This document shows, piece after piece, positions 41,789-49,435 of a stretch of 64,000 nt of DNA (its first letter is position 1; every line of letters starts with the position of its first letter). The position numbers and the translations under genes are program-made. The stretch covers positions 1 to 64,000 of the forward strand of contig CANRGC010000007.1 of the NCBI GenBank assembly GCA_947630045.1. Reading direction: 5' to 3'. Origin of the DNA: Candidatus Gastranaerophilales bacterium (GTDB lineage Bacteria > Cyanobacteriota > Vampirovibrionia > Gastranaerophilales > Gastranaerophilaceae). The notes beneath the pieces are model-generated. The model did not search any database. It had not been told where the DNA came from and saw only the letters and a program-made list of their open reading frames with translations.

Positions 41789-43091
41789 GGTGTTTAAAAT
41801 AATTTATTATATCCGAAAGAGCGTTTGTTGAGCCCATATTGCCCGATTTTGTGACTATAAACTTTCCGTTTGAATCTACACATAAAGAAATTGCCGGCAA
41901 AATTCCGTCTATAACTTTTAAAAACCTGCAATCTATTGCCTTTGTACACTTATAAGAAGTTTCGCCGCCAAGTGTTATCATGACAAATTTTGCAGATTTG
42001 TTTAATTCATAGGCTATTTCAGACAAGAAATCGGTAATTTTAACTGCAAGAAGCTCTTTTGAAACCCCTTCGTCTATAAGCAATTCTTTTCCATGTTCAG
42101 AGTTTGCTTCCTCATCCAAATTACTTGCATGAATTACAACGACATTATCTTTGCCCAAATTTTGAACAATTCTGTTTGTCATGCCCTCTAAATCAGGTTT
42201 TAAAACGTCTGATAATTTTAAATCTATGAAATAACAATTTTCTATGTCATCATCAAGCGAAAGACGTTTAATTTGGGAATATGTAATTGAAGTTTTTGAG
42301 CCGGAGAGAATAACCTTGGGCAAAATCGGAATTTCTTTTTCAGCTTCGATTTCTTCTTTTCTGTCGAACCAAATTTGTGCAAATGCGTTGGCAAGACCCG
42401 CCGAACCTACGGGCAAAATTTTATACTGGCTTTTTTCAACAGCCAAAACTATTTGTTCCAAATCTACAAGAGAAACGGCGTCCACAACAATTAGCTTTTT
42501 GCCTTTTTCAATTAATTCATTTAACCTTGTTGTTATTTTAAGCGCCCCTTTTACAACCTCGTTAAATTTAATTGTGTCAATCGAATTATAAAGATTTTCG
42601 TTAACTTCCTTTTTCAAAATATTAGGAATATAAGAATCATAAATCGGGGCGTATGTATCTCTTGCAGCGTCTGTTCTCTCAATGGGCGTTCCTTTTAAAA
42701 GCTGATATCCGCCTATTGTAATTCTTCCTTCCTGAATAAAGGCGGGCGCAATAACGGCGGCATCAAAATCAATAGCGTCAAGCATTGCTAACACTTCCAC
42801 CGCAACATTTCCCCTTAATGTTGAATCAATTTTTTTGTAAAATTTTTCTATATGAAAATTTTCTTTTAAACGTTTTGAAGTTTCCCAAACTTTTTTAGCG
42901 GCAAACTTTGCGTCTTGATTTCTTGTTTCCGACGATAACGCAATAACTTCAACATCCGAATTAGCGCCAATAAAGTTATCGGGTTCAAATATAATTTCGG
43001 TGTTTGCACCCTTCATAAAAAATTGGAGCGCAGTATCGTTTGCCCCCGTAAGGTCATCTGCAACTACACCGACGGAACTTGTTATAGTCAT
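41778..43091 (-). CDS. DUF1537 four-carbon acid sugar kinase
   Basis: ATP-dependent kinase of 437 residues. The N-terminal substrate domain carries VGVVADDLTGANDTA and FYKKIDSTLRGNVAVE, and the C-terminal nucleotide domain carries VIHASNLDEE and LGGETSYKCT. Family members phosphorylate D-threonate, D-erythronate or related acids (DtnK, OtnK). The overlapping PdxA-like gene supports the threonate/erythronate route. The specific substrate cannot be told from sequence. It starts one base after ssb, with GAAGAGAA before the ATG. Confidence 0.85.
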   Translation of the reverse strand: MTITSSVGVVADDLTGANDTALQFFMKGANTEIIFEPDNFIGANSDVEVIALSSETRNQDAKFAAKKVWETSKRLKENFHIEKFYKKIDSTLRGNVAVEVLAMLDAIDFDAAVIAPAFIQEGRITIGGYQLLKGTPIERTDAARDTYAPIYDSYIPNILKKEVNENLYNSIDTIKFNEVVKGALKITTRLNELIEKGKKLIVVDAVSLVDLEQIVLAVEKSQYKILPVGSAGLANAFAQIWFDRKEEIEAEKEIPILPKVILSGSKTSITYSQIKRLSLDDDIENCYFIDLKLSDVLKPDLEGMTNRIVQNLGKDNVVVIHASNLDEEANSEHGKELLIDEGVSKELLAVKITDFLSEIAYELNKSAKFVMITLGGETSYKCTKAIDCRFLKVIDGILPAISLCVDSNGKFIVTKSGNMGSTNALSDIINYFKHHEK

Positions 43092-43092
43092 A

Positions 43093-43422
43093 TTAATTCT
43101 CTTCTTTTTTGGAACCTATTAATCTGATGTTGGAGCTTCTTATAAAATATCGTTCCAAATTTTCTCCGTCAGGGCTTGTCCATTTGCTTGAAGCAAGTCT
43201 TCCTTCAATTCCGACAAGAGCGCCTTTTTTAACCCATTCTCCGACAAATTCGGCTTGTTTATCCCAAGTTTCAATATTAAACCAGTCTGCGATTTCTTCT
43301 TTGGTTCTTGAATCCCACCTGTTTACGGCAACCGAAAAAGTTGTTTTAACTTTGCCTGAATCATAATATTTCATCTCGGGCGCTTGTCCCACACGTCCTA
43401 CAATTACAACCGAATTAACCAT
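43093..43422 (-). CDS. ssb: Single-stranded DNA-binding protein, tail-less
   Basis: OB-fold protein that coats single-stranded DNA. The start at 43422 (MVNSVVIVGRVG) is chosen because AGG inside an upstream ATGAGG gives a ribosome site 8 bases before it. This yields 109 residues: SVVIVGRVGQAPEMKYYDSG, FSVAVNRWDSR, DWFNIETWDKQAEF and GALVGIEGRLASSKW. The C-terminus ends SKKEEN, without the flexible linker and acidic DDIPF-type tip that recruits partners in most bacterial SSBs. It may be one of two SSB paralogues. Confidence 0.9.
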   Translation of the reverse strand: MVNSVVIVGRVGQAPEMKYYDSGKVKTTFSVAVNRWDSRTKEEIADWFNIETWDKQAEFVGEWVKKGALVGIEGRLASSKWTSPDGENLERYFIRSSNIRLIGSKKEEN

Positions 43423-43617
43423 AATTAGCCTCATTAAATTAGTTTTAAATTGATTATATAATTAACAAAAATCATGCGCAATCTTTTGTATAAAAGGAAA
43501 ACCGTTTTTTGTGTAGTTTTATTACAAAAATAAAAAAATATTTTAAAGTTTTTTTTAAAAATGCCGATTTGTTTTTTTGTAAGGGAAGACAATGTTTATT
43601 TAGAAAGCGAGGCTTCA

Positions 43618-43752
43618 ATGTCTGAGGCGTTAAGTTTAGTTATTTTTGCAGCAGTTATGTATTTCTGTCTTGTTGTAGCGCCTACAATTATGGAATATTT
43701 CAAATCTGAAGATTATAAAAAAGTTATGATTGAACAAACTTCATTAAAATAG
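43618..43752 (+). CDS. Small single-pass membrane protein, 44 residues
   Basis: Not recognised. The ATG at 43618 is chosen because GAGG lies 5 bases before it. The protein has one membrane helix near the N-terminus (LSLVIFAAVMYFCLVVAPTI) and a short charged C-terminus (YFKSEDYKKVMIEQTSLK). A GNRA-loop terminator follows within 50 bases, so this is a monocistronic transcript. A longer frame to 43561 is open but has no ribosome site. Confidence 0.65.
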   Translation: MSEALSLVIFAAVMYFCLVVAPTIMEYFKSEDYKKVMIEQTSLK

Positions 43753-43792
43753 TTTATTTACAACTTCTTTTCTTTTATATACACACCAATAG

Positions 43793-43815
43793 CCGAAGGA
43801 AACTTCGGTTTTTTA
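43793..43815 (+). terminator. Intrinsic terminator with GAAA loop
   Basis: Stem CCGAAG / CTTCGG (43793-43798 with 43803-43808), GAAA tetraloop, then TTTTTTATTTATTTTTT. It ends the 44-codon gene. Confidence 0.88.
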
Positions 43816-43816
43816 T

Positions 43817-44590
43817 TTATTTTTTCTTATATTCTTCAGGGGCGTCTTCTCTGTCCTGATTCCACCTGTCAAGCCCCATTTGCTTTCTTACAAGCCCAAT
43901 TCCGACATGCACTCTCCACTCGTCCATTTTTAATTGAGCCGCCAAAATTTTGTGACATCCAATCGGCGGAAGCGGAAGCAATGGTTCATATAAATTTTTA
44001 ATTGCCATAAGCTGATCAGGCGTTAAGGCAAGCTTTCTTTTCGGCATTTGAATTTTTGGAAGCATTAATTTTTGTCTGATTAGGTTAATTCCGAAGAACA
44101 CTTTCTTTGCTTCTAACCCGATAGCTTGTGCAATAACTTCATGAGCGTCAGGGTTTGGAAGCGGAAGCATTTTTTTGTATAATTCTTCAATCTGCATTAA
44201 CTGTTCTTTGTTAACAAGAAGCGCTTTTGGCTTTTGGGGCTGGCGTTTTTTGTTGAAATTGCCTCTTTGTTTATTAAAGCCGCCTTTATTTTGTCCGAAA
44301 TTTCTTCTTTGCCCGTTATCTTGTCTTTGATAACCTCCGCCGTTATTATACGGGCGCCTGTTATCTCTGTTGTTATATTGCATGCGCCTGTTGTTGTTAT
44401 ATCTTTGTTGAGGCGGGTTGTCGTTTCCAAAACTATAGCTTCGTTGATATTCAATTCCCGTCTGTTCGGGATTTGTCTGCGAGGATGAACTTTGAGCTTT
44501 ATCAGGGTATAAACATTCGGGGCAAATTACCCTTTTGGGGTTTTTTGTTTCAAATTCCTTCCCGCATTTGATGCACTTATTGGTATACAT
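43817..44590 (-). CDS. Zn-ribbon, Arg/Asn/Gln-rich, duplicated-domain protein
   Basis: Not recognised by name. The 257-residue protein has an N-terminal zinc ribbon (Cys6, Cys9, Cys23, Cys26), a disordered region at about 30-125 rich in Arg, Asn, Gln and Gly (QQRYNNNRR, NNGGGYQRQ, NKQRGNFNKKRQ), and two copies of a helical domain at about 126-184 and 185-245. The copies align as LLVNKEQLMQIEELYKKMLPLP and LALTPDQLMAIKNLYEPLLPLP. The low-complexity stretch resembles RGG-type RNA-binding regions, so a nucleic-acid-binding role is likely but inferred. Confidence 0.65.
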   Translation of the reverse strand: MYTNKCIKCGKEFETKNPKRVICPECLYPDKAQSSSSQTNPEQTGIEYQRSYSFGNDNPPQQRYNNNRRMQYNNRDNRRPYNNGGGYQRQDNGQRRNFGQNKGGFNKQRGNFNKKRQPQKPKALLVNKEQLMQIEELYKKMLPLPNPDAHEVIAQAIGLEAKKVFFGINLIRQKLMLPKIQMPKRKLALTPDQLMAIKNLYEPLLPLPPIGCHKILAAQLKMDEWRVHVGIGLVRKQMGLDRWNQDREDAPEEYKKK

Positions 44591-44809
44591 AAATAAAAGT
44601 TTCCTTTTTTGGCTTCTTGCCTATATTCCATCGTATAAATAAAGCGGCAAATTTTAACTCATACCGGTAGAAAAAATAAAAAATTAAATCACCGATGCGC
44701 ATTCATACACCTATTTTATAATTAAATTTAAAATTATACAAGTGTTTTTGTTAAAAAATAGTACATTTGGTCTTGAAAATAAAAAATAAACCTTTTGCCG
44801 TTTTCATGT

Positions 44810-44815
44810 TAAACT
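44810..44815 (+). promoter_or_regulatory. -10 box for leaderless HgdB-like gene
   Basis: TAAACT, 7 bases before the ATG at 44823. No ribosome site is present. Confidence 0.45.
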
Positions 44816-44822
44816 GACTTTC

Positions 44823-45548
44823 ATGAAAGATACAATTGCTTTTTGGGGTTATCCGCACCCTGAATTAATCAAAAAAATAAAAGAAGAATATAAAAACGCA
44901 AAATGGCTTGATTTGGATATTGACTTCGGCGCAAAAAACTCCGGCATATTGCCCGAAAATTATTGTTCCGTTATGAAAAACATTTTTAATAATGCCATTT
45001 TGAACAAAGAAAAAATTATTAAAATTTTAGCGCCCGTGGGAAAAGATAAGTGCGATTGCGCCCTTTTTGCGGTTGAAATTTTAAAAGATTTGGGTTTTGA
45101 AATTGAAACCTCAGTTTTTGAAGAAAAAACTTATAAAAAGGAAAATTGCCCCATTTCAACAAGTTCGCTTCCTTTAAGGCAAAAAATCGAACTTATTACA
45201 AAAAACATAATAGAACAAAAAGACTATTCTCATCTTGAATATAAAGAGCCCACAGCCGCATTTTGGGGCGTTCCGCCAAACGACCTTTCAATTCTGGAAC
45301 TTTTTCCGAATACGACACATGTTCTCGGGTGGACAAGGTGTGTGGAAGCAATGGCGCCTTTTGATTTAGAGCTTGAGCAATATTGCATGGAAGGAATAAA
45401 AACAGTCTTTTTTGCTCAAACTTTTTGCGCCAAAAATGAGCTTGCAAAATATCTTGCAAATAAATATAACGGGCTTTATATTGATATGGACGGTTTTTCT
45501 TCAAATTCGACCAGAGCCAAAATTGAAGCTTTTTTGAGGTTAAGGTAA
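44823..45548 (+). CDS. Compact HgdB/HGD-D-like protein
   Basis: The 241-residue protein resembles the C-terminal half of the D-component of 2-hydroxyacyl-CoA dehydratases and related [Fe-S] proteins: TVFFAQTFCAKNELAKYL, then LYIDMDGFSSNSTRAKIEAFL, matching the pattern FC...D...gQ..TRIEAF. Seven Cys (48, 77, 79, 109, 173, 188, 202) could ligate a cluster. The AFWG motif occurs twice (about 6-9 and 146-149), suggesting two related halves. At 241 residues it is much smaller than canonical members (about 380-430). It overlaps the ASKHA ATPase by one base. Confidence 0.5.
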   Translation: MKDTIAFWGYPHPELIKKIKEEYKNAKWLDLDIDFGAKNSGILPENYCSVMKNIFNNAILNKEKIIKILAPVGKDKCDCALFAVEILKDLGFEIETSVFEEKTYKKENCPISTSSLPLRQKIELITKNIIEQKDYSHLEYKEPTAAFWGVPPNDLSILELFPNTTHVLGWTRCVEAMAPFDLELEQYCMEGIKTVFFAQTFCAKNELAKYLANKYNGLYIDMDGFSSNSTRAKIEAFLRLR

Positions 45549-46207
45549 TGACAAAATATTTTTTAGACGCAGGAACAACTTGGAGCAAAATTTTAAAAGT
45601 TGAAGAAAACGAAAAAGAATATTCCGTTATAAAAACACGTGACTTAAAAAATCTTAATATTGAGTTTGAAATTTCAACAGGTCACTCGGGCAAATTCGGA
45701 AAAAATTATGAAAATGAAGTTGTTGCGCTCTCATACGGCGCAAAAAGATATAATGACGGGGTTATTCTTGATTTAGGGTCAAGGGATGCAAAGTGGATAA
45801 AGTTTAATGACGGAAAATTTCAGGATATGGACTGGAACAATAACTGCGCAAGCGCAACGGGCGCAACGATAGAAATGCTTTTAAAATTTTATGATGTTGA
45901 AGTTGAAAAATTAATTCCGACAAAAGAAAAATATTCAGTGACCTGTGGAATATTCGGGCTTGAAAAAATTATGGATGATATTTCAAACGGGGTTTCGCCG
46001 AACCTTGCAATTTCAAAATTCATAACGGGAATTGCATATAACGCCTATAATTTCACGAAAAAACCCAATAAAATCTATTTATCAGGCGGCTTTTGCGAAA
46101 ATAAATGTTTTGTCGAGTCTTTAAAATTATTCACTGAAGTGGTTCTTTTGGGCAGATATATGCTTGTGGAAGGGCTTTATAATATTTATCTTTCCCAAAC
46201 AAAATAA
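45548..46207 (+). CDS. HgdC/BadF-type ATPase activator
   Basis: ASKHA-fold ATPase of 219 residues related to HgdC, which uses ATP to push an electron from its own [4Fe-4S] cluster into a dehydratase or reductase partner. Motifs are DAGTTWSKIL (phosphate 1), VILDLGSRDAKWI (connect), NNCASATGATIEML and IYLSGGFCENK (adenosine). Two family Cys, 100 and 133, are present where HgdC binds its cluster at the dimer interface. The gene is translationally coupled to the upstream HgdB-like gene (TAATG). The reaction is unknown. Confidence 0.72.
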   Translation: MTKYFLDAGTTWSKILKVEENEKEYSVIKTRDLKNLNIEFEISTGHSGKFGKNYENEVVALSYGAKRYNDGVILDLGSRDAKWIKFNDGKFQDMDWNNNCASATGATIEMLLKFYDVEVEKLIPTKEKYSVTCGIFGLEKIMDDISNGVSPNLAISKFITGIAYNAYNFTKKPNKIYLSGGFCENKCFVESLKLFTEVVLLGRYMLVEGLYNIYLSQTK

Positions 46208-46226
46208 AAGGCCCCAAAATGGAGCC
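46203..46226 (-). terminator. Intrinsic terminator of 46266 gene
   Basis: On the minus strand GGCTCCA / TGGGGCC (46226-46210) pairs over 7 bp, with one G-U wobble, and is followed by TTTTATTTTG. It ends the SFKA-motif gene. Confidence 0.7.
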
Positions 46227-46265
46227 AAATATATCTTTATGGAGTTGTTTTGTTGTTAATAGCTT

Positions 46266-46505
46266 TTATGCGATTGTGTCTAATTTTGTGTTTTGAAGGT
46301 TTTCTTCAATAGATTTTGCCCTTGATTCAACTTTTGTGAATAAAGGAGCAATTGTTCCTACAAAGCCTGTAAAAAGACCGCCTTCAACCATATTTTCTTT
46401 TGGGGAAGGAACTTGAAGCCCATAGTTGGTTTGAACGCCTGCCTTGAAACTTATATTTCTATTTAGTGTGTTATTTACATTTTTTATTGAATTTATTCTT
46501 AACAT
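46266..46505 (-). CDS. Small protein with SFKA motif
   Basis: Not recognised. The 79-residue protein begins MLRINSIKN and carries NISFKAGVQ at residues 17-25, matching the SFKG motif of the gene at 27623-28084. A moderately hydrophobic stretch (GGLFTGFVGTIAPLF) follows, then an acidic helical C-terminus. It has a good promoter on the minus strand and a dedicated terminator. The ribosome site (AAAGG) is 13 bases from the ATG, rather far. Confidence 0.6.
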   Translation of the reverse strand: MLRINSIKNVNNTLNRNISFKAGVQTNYGLQVPSPKENMVEGGLFTGFVGTIAPLFTKVESRAKSIEENLQNTKLDTIA

Positions 46506-46574
46506 TTTTTTGCTAAAGCCTTTATCTTTCTCTTTCTTTTTAGTGTATTTGAAACACTTCTTATCTATACTTGT

Positions 46575-46603
46575 ATTATTACCCTAAAATTTTCTTTTGT
46601 CAA
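46575..46603 (-). promoter_or_regulatory. Promoter of 46266 gene
   Basis: TTGACA (46603-46598) and AATAAT (46580-46575) are separated by 17 bases on the minus strand. The -35 is consensus. A plus-strand pair TTGACT (46639-46644)/TAAAAT (46661-46666) lies back to back and may serve 46785. Confidence 0.55.
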
Positions 46604-46771
46604 CCCCTTTTATAAAATTTTTAAAATCCTTTATTTTATTGACTTACAACCGAATAAAAATAAAATGAAAAAATGTAATATACAAAAAGTGTAAAAATAA
46701 CAATTAAAACTAGCCGAAGTGTTTAAAAAAAATAAGACGAATGGCTAATATCAAATTTTGAAAAAATAATA

Positions 46772-46777
46772 TAAAAT
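46772..46777 (+). promoter_or_regulatory. -10 box for leaderless 46785 gene
   Basis: TAAAAT, 7 bases before the ATG, with no ribosome site. Confidence 0.45.
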
Positions 46778-46784
46778 TAATTGA

Positions 46785-47156
46785 ATGTATAAATTTATTT
46801 TTTGTCTGTTAATTTTATTTTTAAATCAAAGCGCATATTGCGCCCACAGATATCCCGAAAGGGAATATCAGGAATATTGGTGTAACAAAGAGGGCGGCAT
46901 TGTTGAATTTAGAAATCAGGACGGCACAAGAGTCGACTGTCTTACGGAAAATTATGCCGTTGAATTTGATTTTGCGGAAAAATGGGCTGAAAGTATCGGA
47001 CAAGCCCTGTATTACGGTCTTACTACCGGAAAAAAATCAGGAGTAGTTCTTATTTCGGAAAATGGAGAAAAAGACCTTCCGCATATACAAAGAGCGCAAA
47101 TTCTCTCAAGAAAATATAAAATAACGCTTTGGATAATAAACAATTTTCAACTCTGA
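46785..47156 (+). CDS. Exported PD-(D/E)XK-like protein
   Basis: Protein of 123 residues with a signal peptide (MYKFIFCLLILFLNQSAYCA) and a compact domain: YPEREYQEYWCNKEGGIVEF, then RVDCLTENYAVEFDFAEKW and GQALYYGLTTGKKSGVVLI. The order Asp ... Glu-x-Asp/Glu-x-Lys with a following helix resembles PD-(D/E)XK nuclease folds, and proteins of this type occur in several bacterial phyla as hypotheticals. Nuclease activity is an inference and not proven for this group. Two Cys may form a disulfide. Confidence 0.55.
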   Translation: MYKFIFCLLILFLNQSAYCAHRYPEREYQEYWCNKEGGIVEFRNQDGTRVDCLTENYAVEFDFAEKWAESIGQALYYGLTTGKKSGVVLISENGEKDLPHIQRAQILSRKYKITLWIINNFQL

Positions 47157-47236
47157 TTTTCTAGCCCACACGGGTAATTTTTATTTTTGTTAAACAAATT
47201 ATTATTATTTTAAATAATAATTTAAAGGCAGCTGAA

Positions 47237-48571
47237 ATGAAGAAATTCCCCGTGCTTTTCGTGTTGATTTTTCTTGCCATGCCGGCTTTTTGTGCAAATG
47301 CGGAACAAAAAACAAATATGCTTTATGACATAAACATTAAGTGGTTTGAAAATTTCAACGATGAAATTTTAATGAAATATTTATATGAGGCACTGGAAAA
47401 CAATAAAGACGTTACAATTGCAAGAAAAAATATTCTAAAATACAGACAGGATAAGAATATCGAACTTTCAAAAGAGTTTCCATACATTGGGGTTGGGGCA
47501 AATTATCTGCTTTTAAAAGTCCCCCAGCTTGCGATACCTGATAATGACATTCAGACAAACAGCTTTGCTCTGCCGTTTTTGACCGTTTGGGAAATTGACT
47601 ATCTGGGCAAAAAGCACGACTCGGTTAAAAAAGCCCGTTTGGATATGGAAAATTCCCTTTTTGATTGGAAATCTTCAAGGCTGATTGTATCGGTAGATCT
47701 TGCAAGCGCTTATTTCAACGTTTCAAACTTAAATAAACAAATCTCGCTTCAACAAAAAATTTACAACCTTTCAGAGGAAATTTTTAAAAGAAAAAAGAAA
47801 ATGTTTGAGTTCGGAACAATTTCCACTTCAGAGCTGAATAATTCTTATGACCTTGTGTTGTCCGCAAAAAACGATTTAAACGTTCTTGAAAAACAAAAAG
47901 AGGCTTTTTTGACCCAAATTGCCTATTTAAGGGGAATAAGCCCGTATAATATTAATGACATTGATATATCCGAGTTTGACAAAATAAATTTTACGGGAAC
48001 TTACCCCGTTTCTTTTAAGGGGGATGTCATTTTAAACCGTCCCGACATTTTAAAGCTGGATTGTGAAATAAAAAAGGCAAAACTCGACATTACAATTGCA
48101 AAAAAAGACTTTCTGCCTTCGATTAACGTTTTTGGAATTTTGACTTTTTCAACCATTTTGCAAAGTTTTAATTGGAATACTGCCCTTGCGGCGCTTTCAG
48201 TCGGTGCAACACAGACAATTTTTGACGGCGGAAAGAAAATTTTTAATTTAAAAAAGCAAAAAATTAAATATGATATTGCGCTTGAAAACTATTTAAAAAC
48301 TGATATTTCAGCGCTGAAAGAAGTCAATGATACCCTATATTCATTGAAAAAAGATTTAGAAACTTACAAAAATAATAAAGAGCGCCTTGAAATAGCCCGT
48401 TCAAACTTCGTTAACGTCTTTAAATCTTATGACAAGGGGGTTAAAAGCTATGTTGATTATATGGCGGAAAATTCAAGCTATATAAGAAAAGAAAGCGAAC
48501 TTCAAAATTCAAAAAATCAAAATTTTATAAACCTGTTGAGCGTATATAAAGCGACAGGCGGGGCGTTATAG
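47237..48571 (+). CDS. TolC-type outer-membrane efflux protein
   Basis: Outer-membrane channel of 444 residues that connects to a periplasmic adaptor. A signal peptide (MKKFPVLFVLIFLAMPAFCA) is followed by two OEP repeats of long helices (about 30-230 and 235-440) with KARLDMENSLFDWKSSRLIVSVDLASAYF and LKEVNDTLYSLKKDLETYKNNKERLEIARSNF. There is no lipobox. AAAGG precedes the ATG. The adaptor gene follows at once, so the five genes to 53374 form one pump operon. Confidence 0.9.
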   Translation: MKKFPVLFVLIFLAMPAFCANAEQKTNMLYDINIKWFENFNDEILMKYLYEALENNKDVTIARKNILKYRQDKNIELSKEFPYIGVGANYLLLKVPQLAIPDNDIQTNSFALPFLTVWEIDYLGKKHDSVKKARLDMENSLFDWKSSRLIVSVDLASAYFNVSNLNKQISLQQKIYNLSEEIFKRKKKMFEFGTISTSELNNSYDLVLSAKNDLNVLEKQKEAFLTQIAYLRGISPYNINDIDISEFDKINFTGTYPVSFKGDVILNRPDILKLDCEIKKAKLDITIAKKDFLPSINVFGILTFSTILQSFNWNTALAALSVGATQTIFDGGKKIFNLKKQKIKYDIALENYLKTDISALKEVNDTLYSLKKDLETYKNNKERLEIARSNFVNVFKSYDKGVKSYVDYMAENSSYIRKESELQNSKNQNFINLLSVYKATGGAL

Positions 48572-49435
48572 ATGAAAAAGAAAATTTTAATTCTTTTAAT
48601 AATTCTTCTTGTTGCGTTTTTAATCTGGTTTTTCTTTTTCAAAAAGAAAAATGATTCGGACATAATTCTTTACGGAAATATCGAAATAAGGCAGTCAGAT
48701 TTGAGCTTCAGGGTTTCAGGAAGGCTTGTAAAGCTTTATGCCGAAGAAGGAGATGAAGTTGGTGAGGGCGATTTGCTTGCCGAGATTGAACCTGACACTT
48801 ATAAAACGGCTCTAAGCGAAGCTAAGGCAATTCTTCGGGAAAAAAGAGCAAATAAATATAAAAAAGAAGAAACCTACAGGCTGAATTACCCGCTTTGCGC
48901 CGATTTTACCATTTCAAAAGAGGAGTGTTTAAATTTAAAGAGAGATATGGAATTTGCTCAGGGGGAATATGACGAAGCTAAGTCAGTGCTTGAAAAATCG
49001 CTTATAAATTTGGACGACACTAAGCTATATGCGCCATACAGAGGAATTATTTTATCAAGAATTACGGAAAAAGGAACAATTCTTGACACAAAAACGCCGG
49101 TTTATTCAATTTCAATGATAGAGCCCGTTTGGGTGAGAGCTTTTATTGACGAGCCAAAGCTGGGGCGGGTAAAACTCGGACAGAAGGCTCTTGTTTATAC
49201 TGATTCAAGACCAAAAGACCCATACTTTGCCCATGTGGGTTTTGTTTCTCCCGTTGCGGAATTTACACCAAAAACCGTGGAAACAAACACGCTTCGGGCA
49301 GATTTGGTTTACAGATTGAGAATAATTATTGACAATCCCGATTATTATTTAAGACAGGGAATGCCAGTCACCATAAAGCTTTTGGAAGAAACCTCGGATA
49401 AAAATGCTTCTTATGAGGAGAAAATTCAACAATGA
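48572..49435 (+). CDS. HlyD-family membrane fusion protein (YbhG type)
   Basis: Periplasmic adaptor of 287 residues anchored by one N-terminal helix (LLIILLVAFLIWFFFF). The biotinyl-lipoyl-like domain is split by a helical hairpin: FRVSGRLVKLYAEEGDEVGEGDLLAEIEP and LYAPYRGIILSRITEKGTILD, then a beta-barrel domain. It bridges the ABC exporter and TolC. It starts directly after the TolC stop and overlaps the ATPase gene by 4 bases. Confidence 0.9.
   Translation: MKKKILILLIILLVAFLIWFFFFKKKNDSDIILYGNIEIRQSDLSFRVSGRLVKLYAEEGDEVGEGDLLAEIEPDTYKTALSEAKAILREKRANKYKKEETYRLNYPLCADFTISKEECLNLKRDMEFAQGEYDEAKSVLEKSLINLDDTKLYAPYRGIILSRITEKGTILDTKTPVYSISMIEPVWVRAFIDEPKLGRVKLGQKALVYTDSRPKDPYFAHVGFVSPVAEFTPKTVETNTLRADLVYRLRIIIDNPDYYLRQGMPVTIKLLEETSDKNASYEEKIQQ

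Noticed and set aside
46667-46696. Nine-codon leader peptide frame before 46785
   Set aside because: It is too short and AT-rich to support, without a ribosome site or an attenuator structure.
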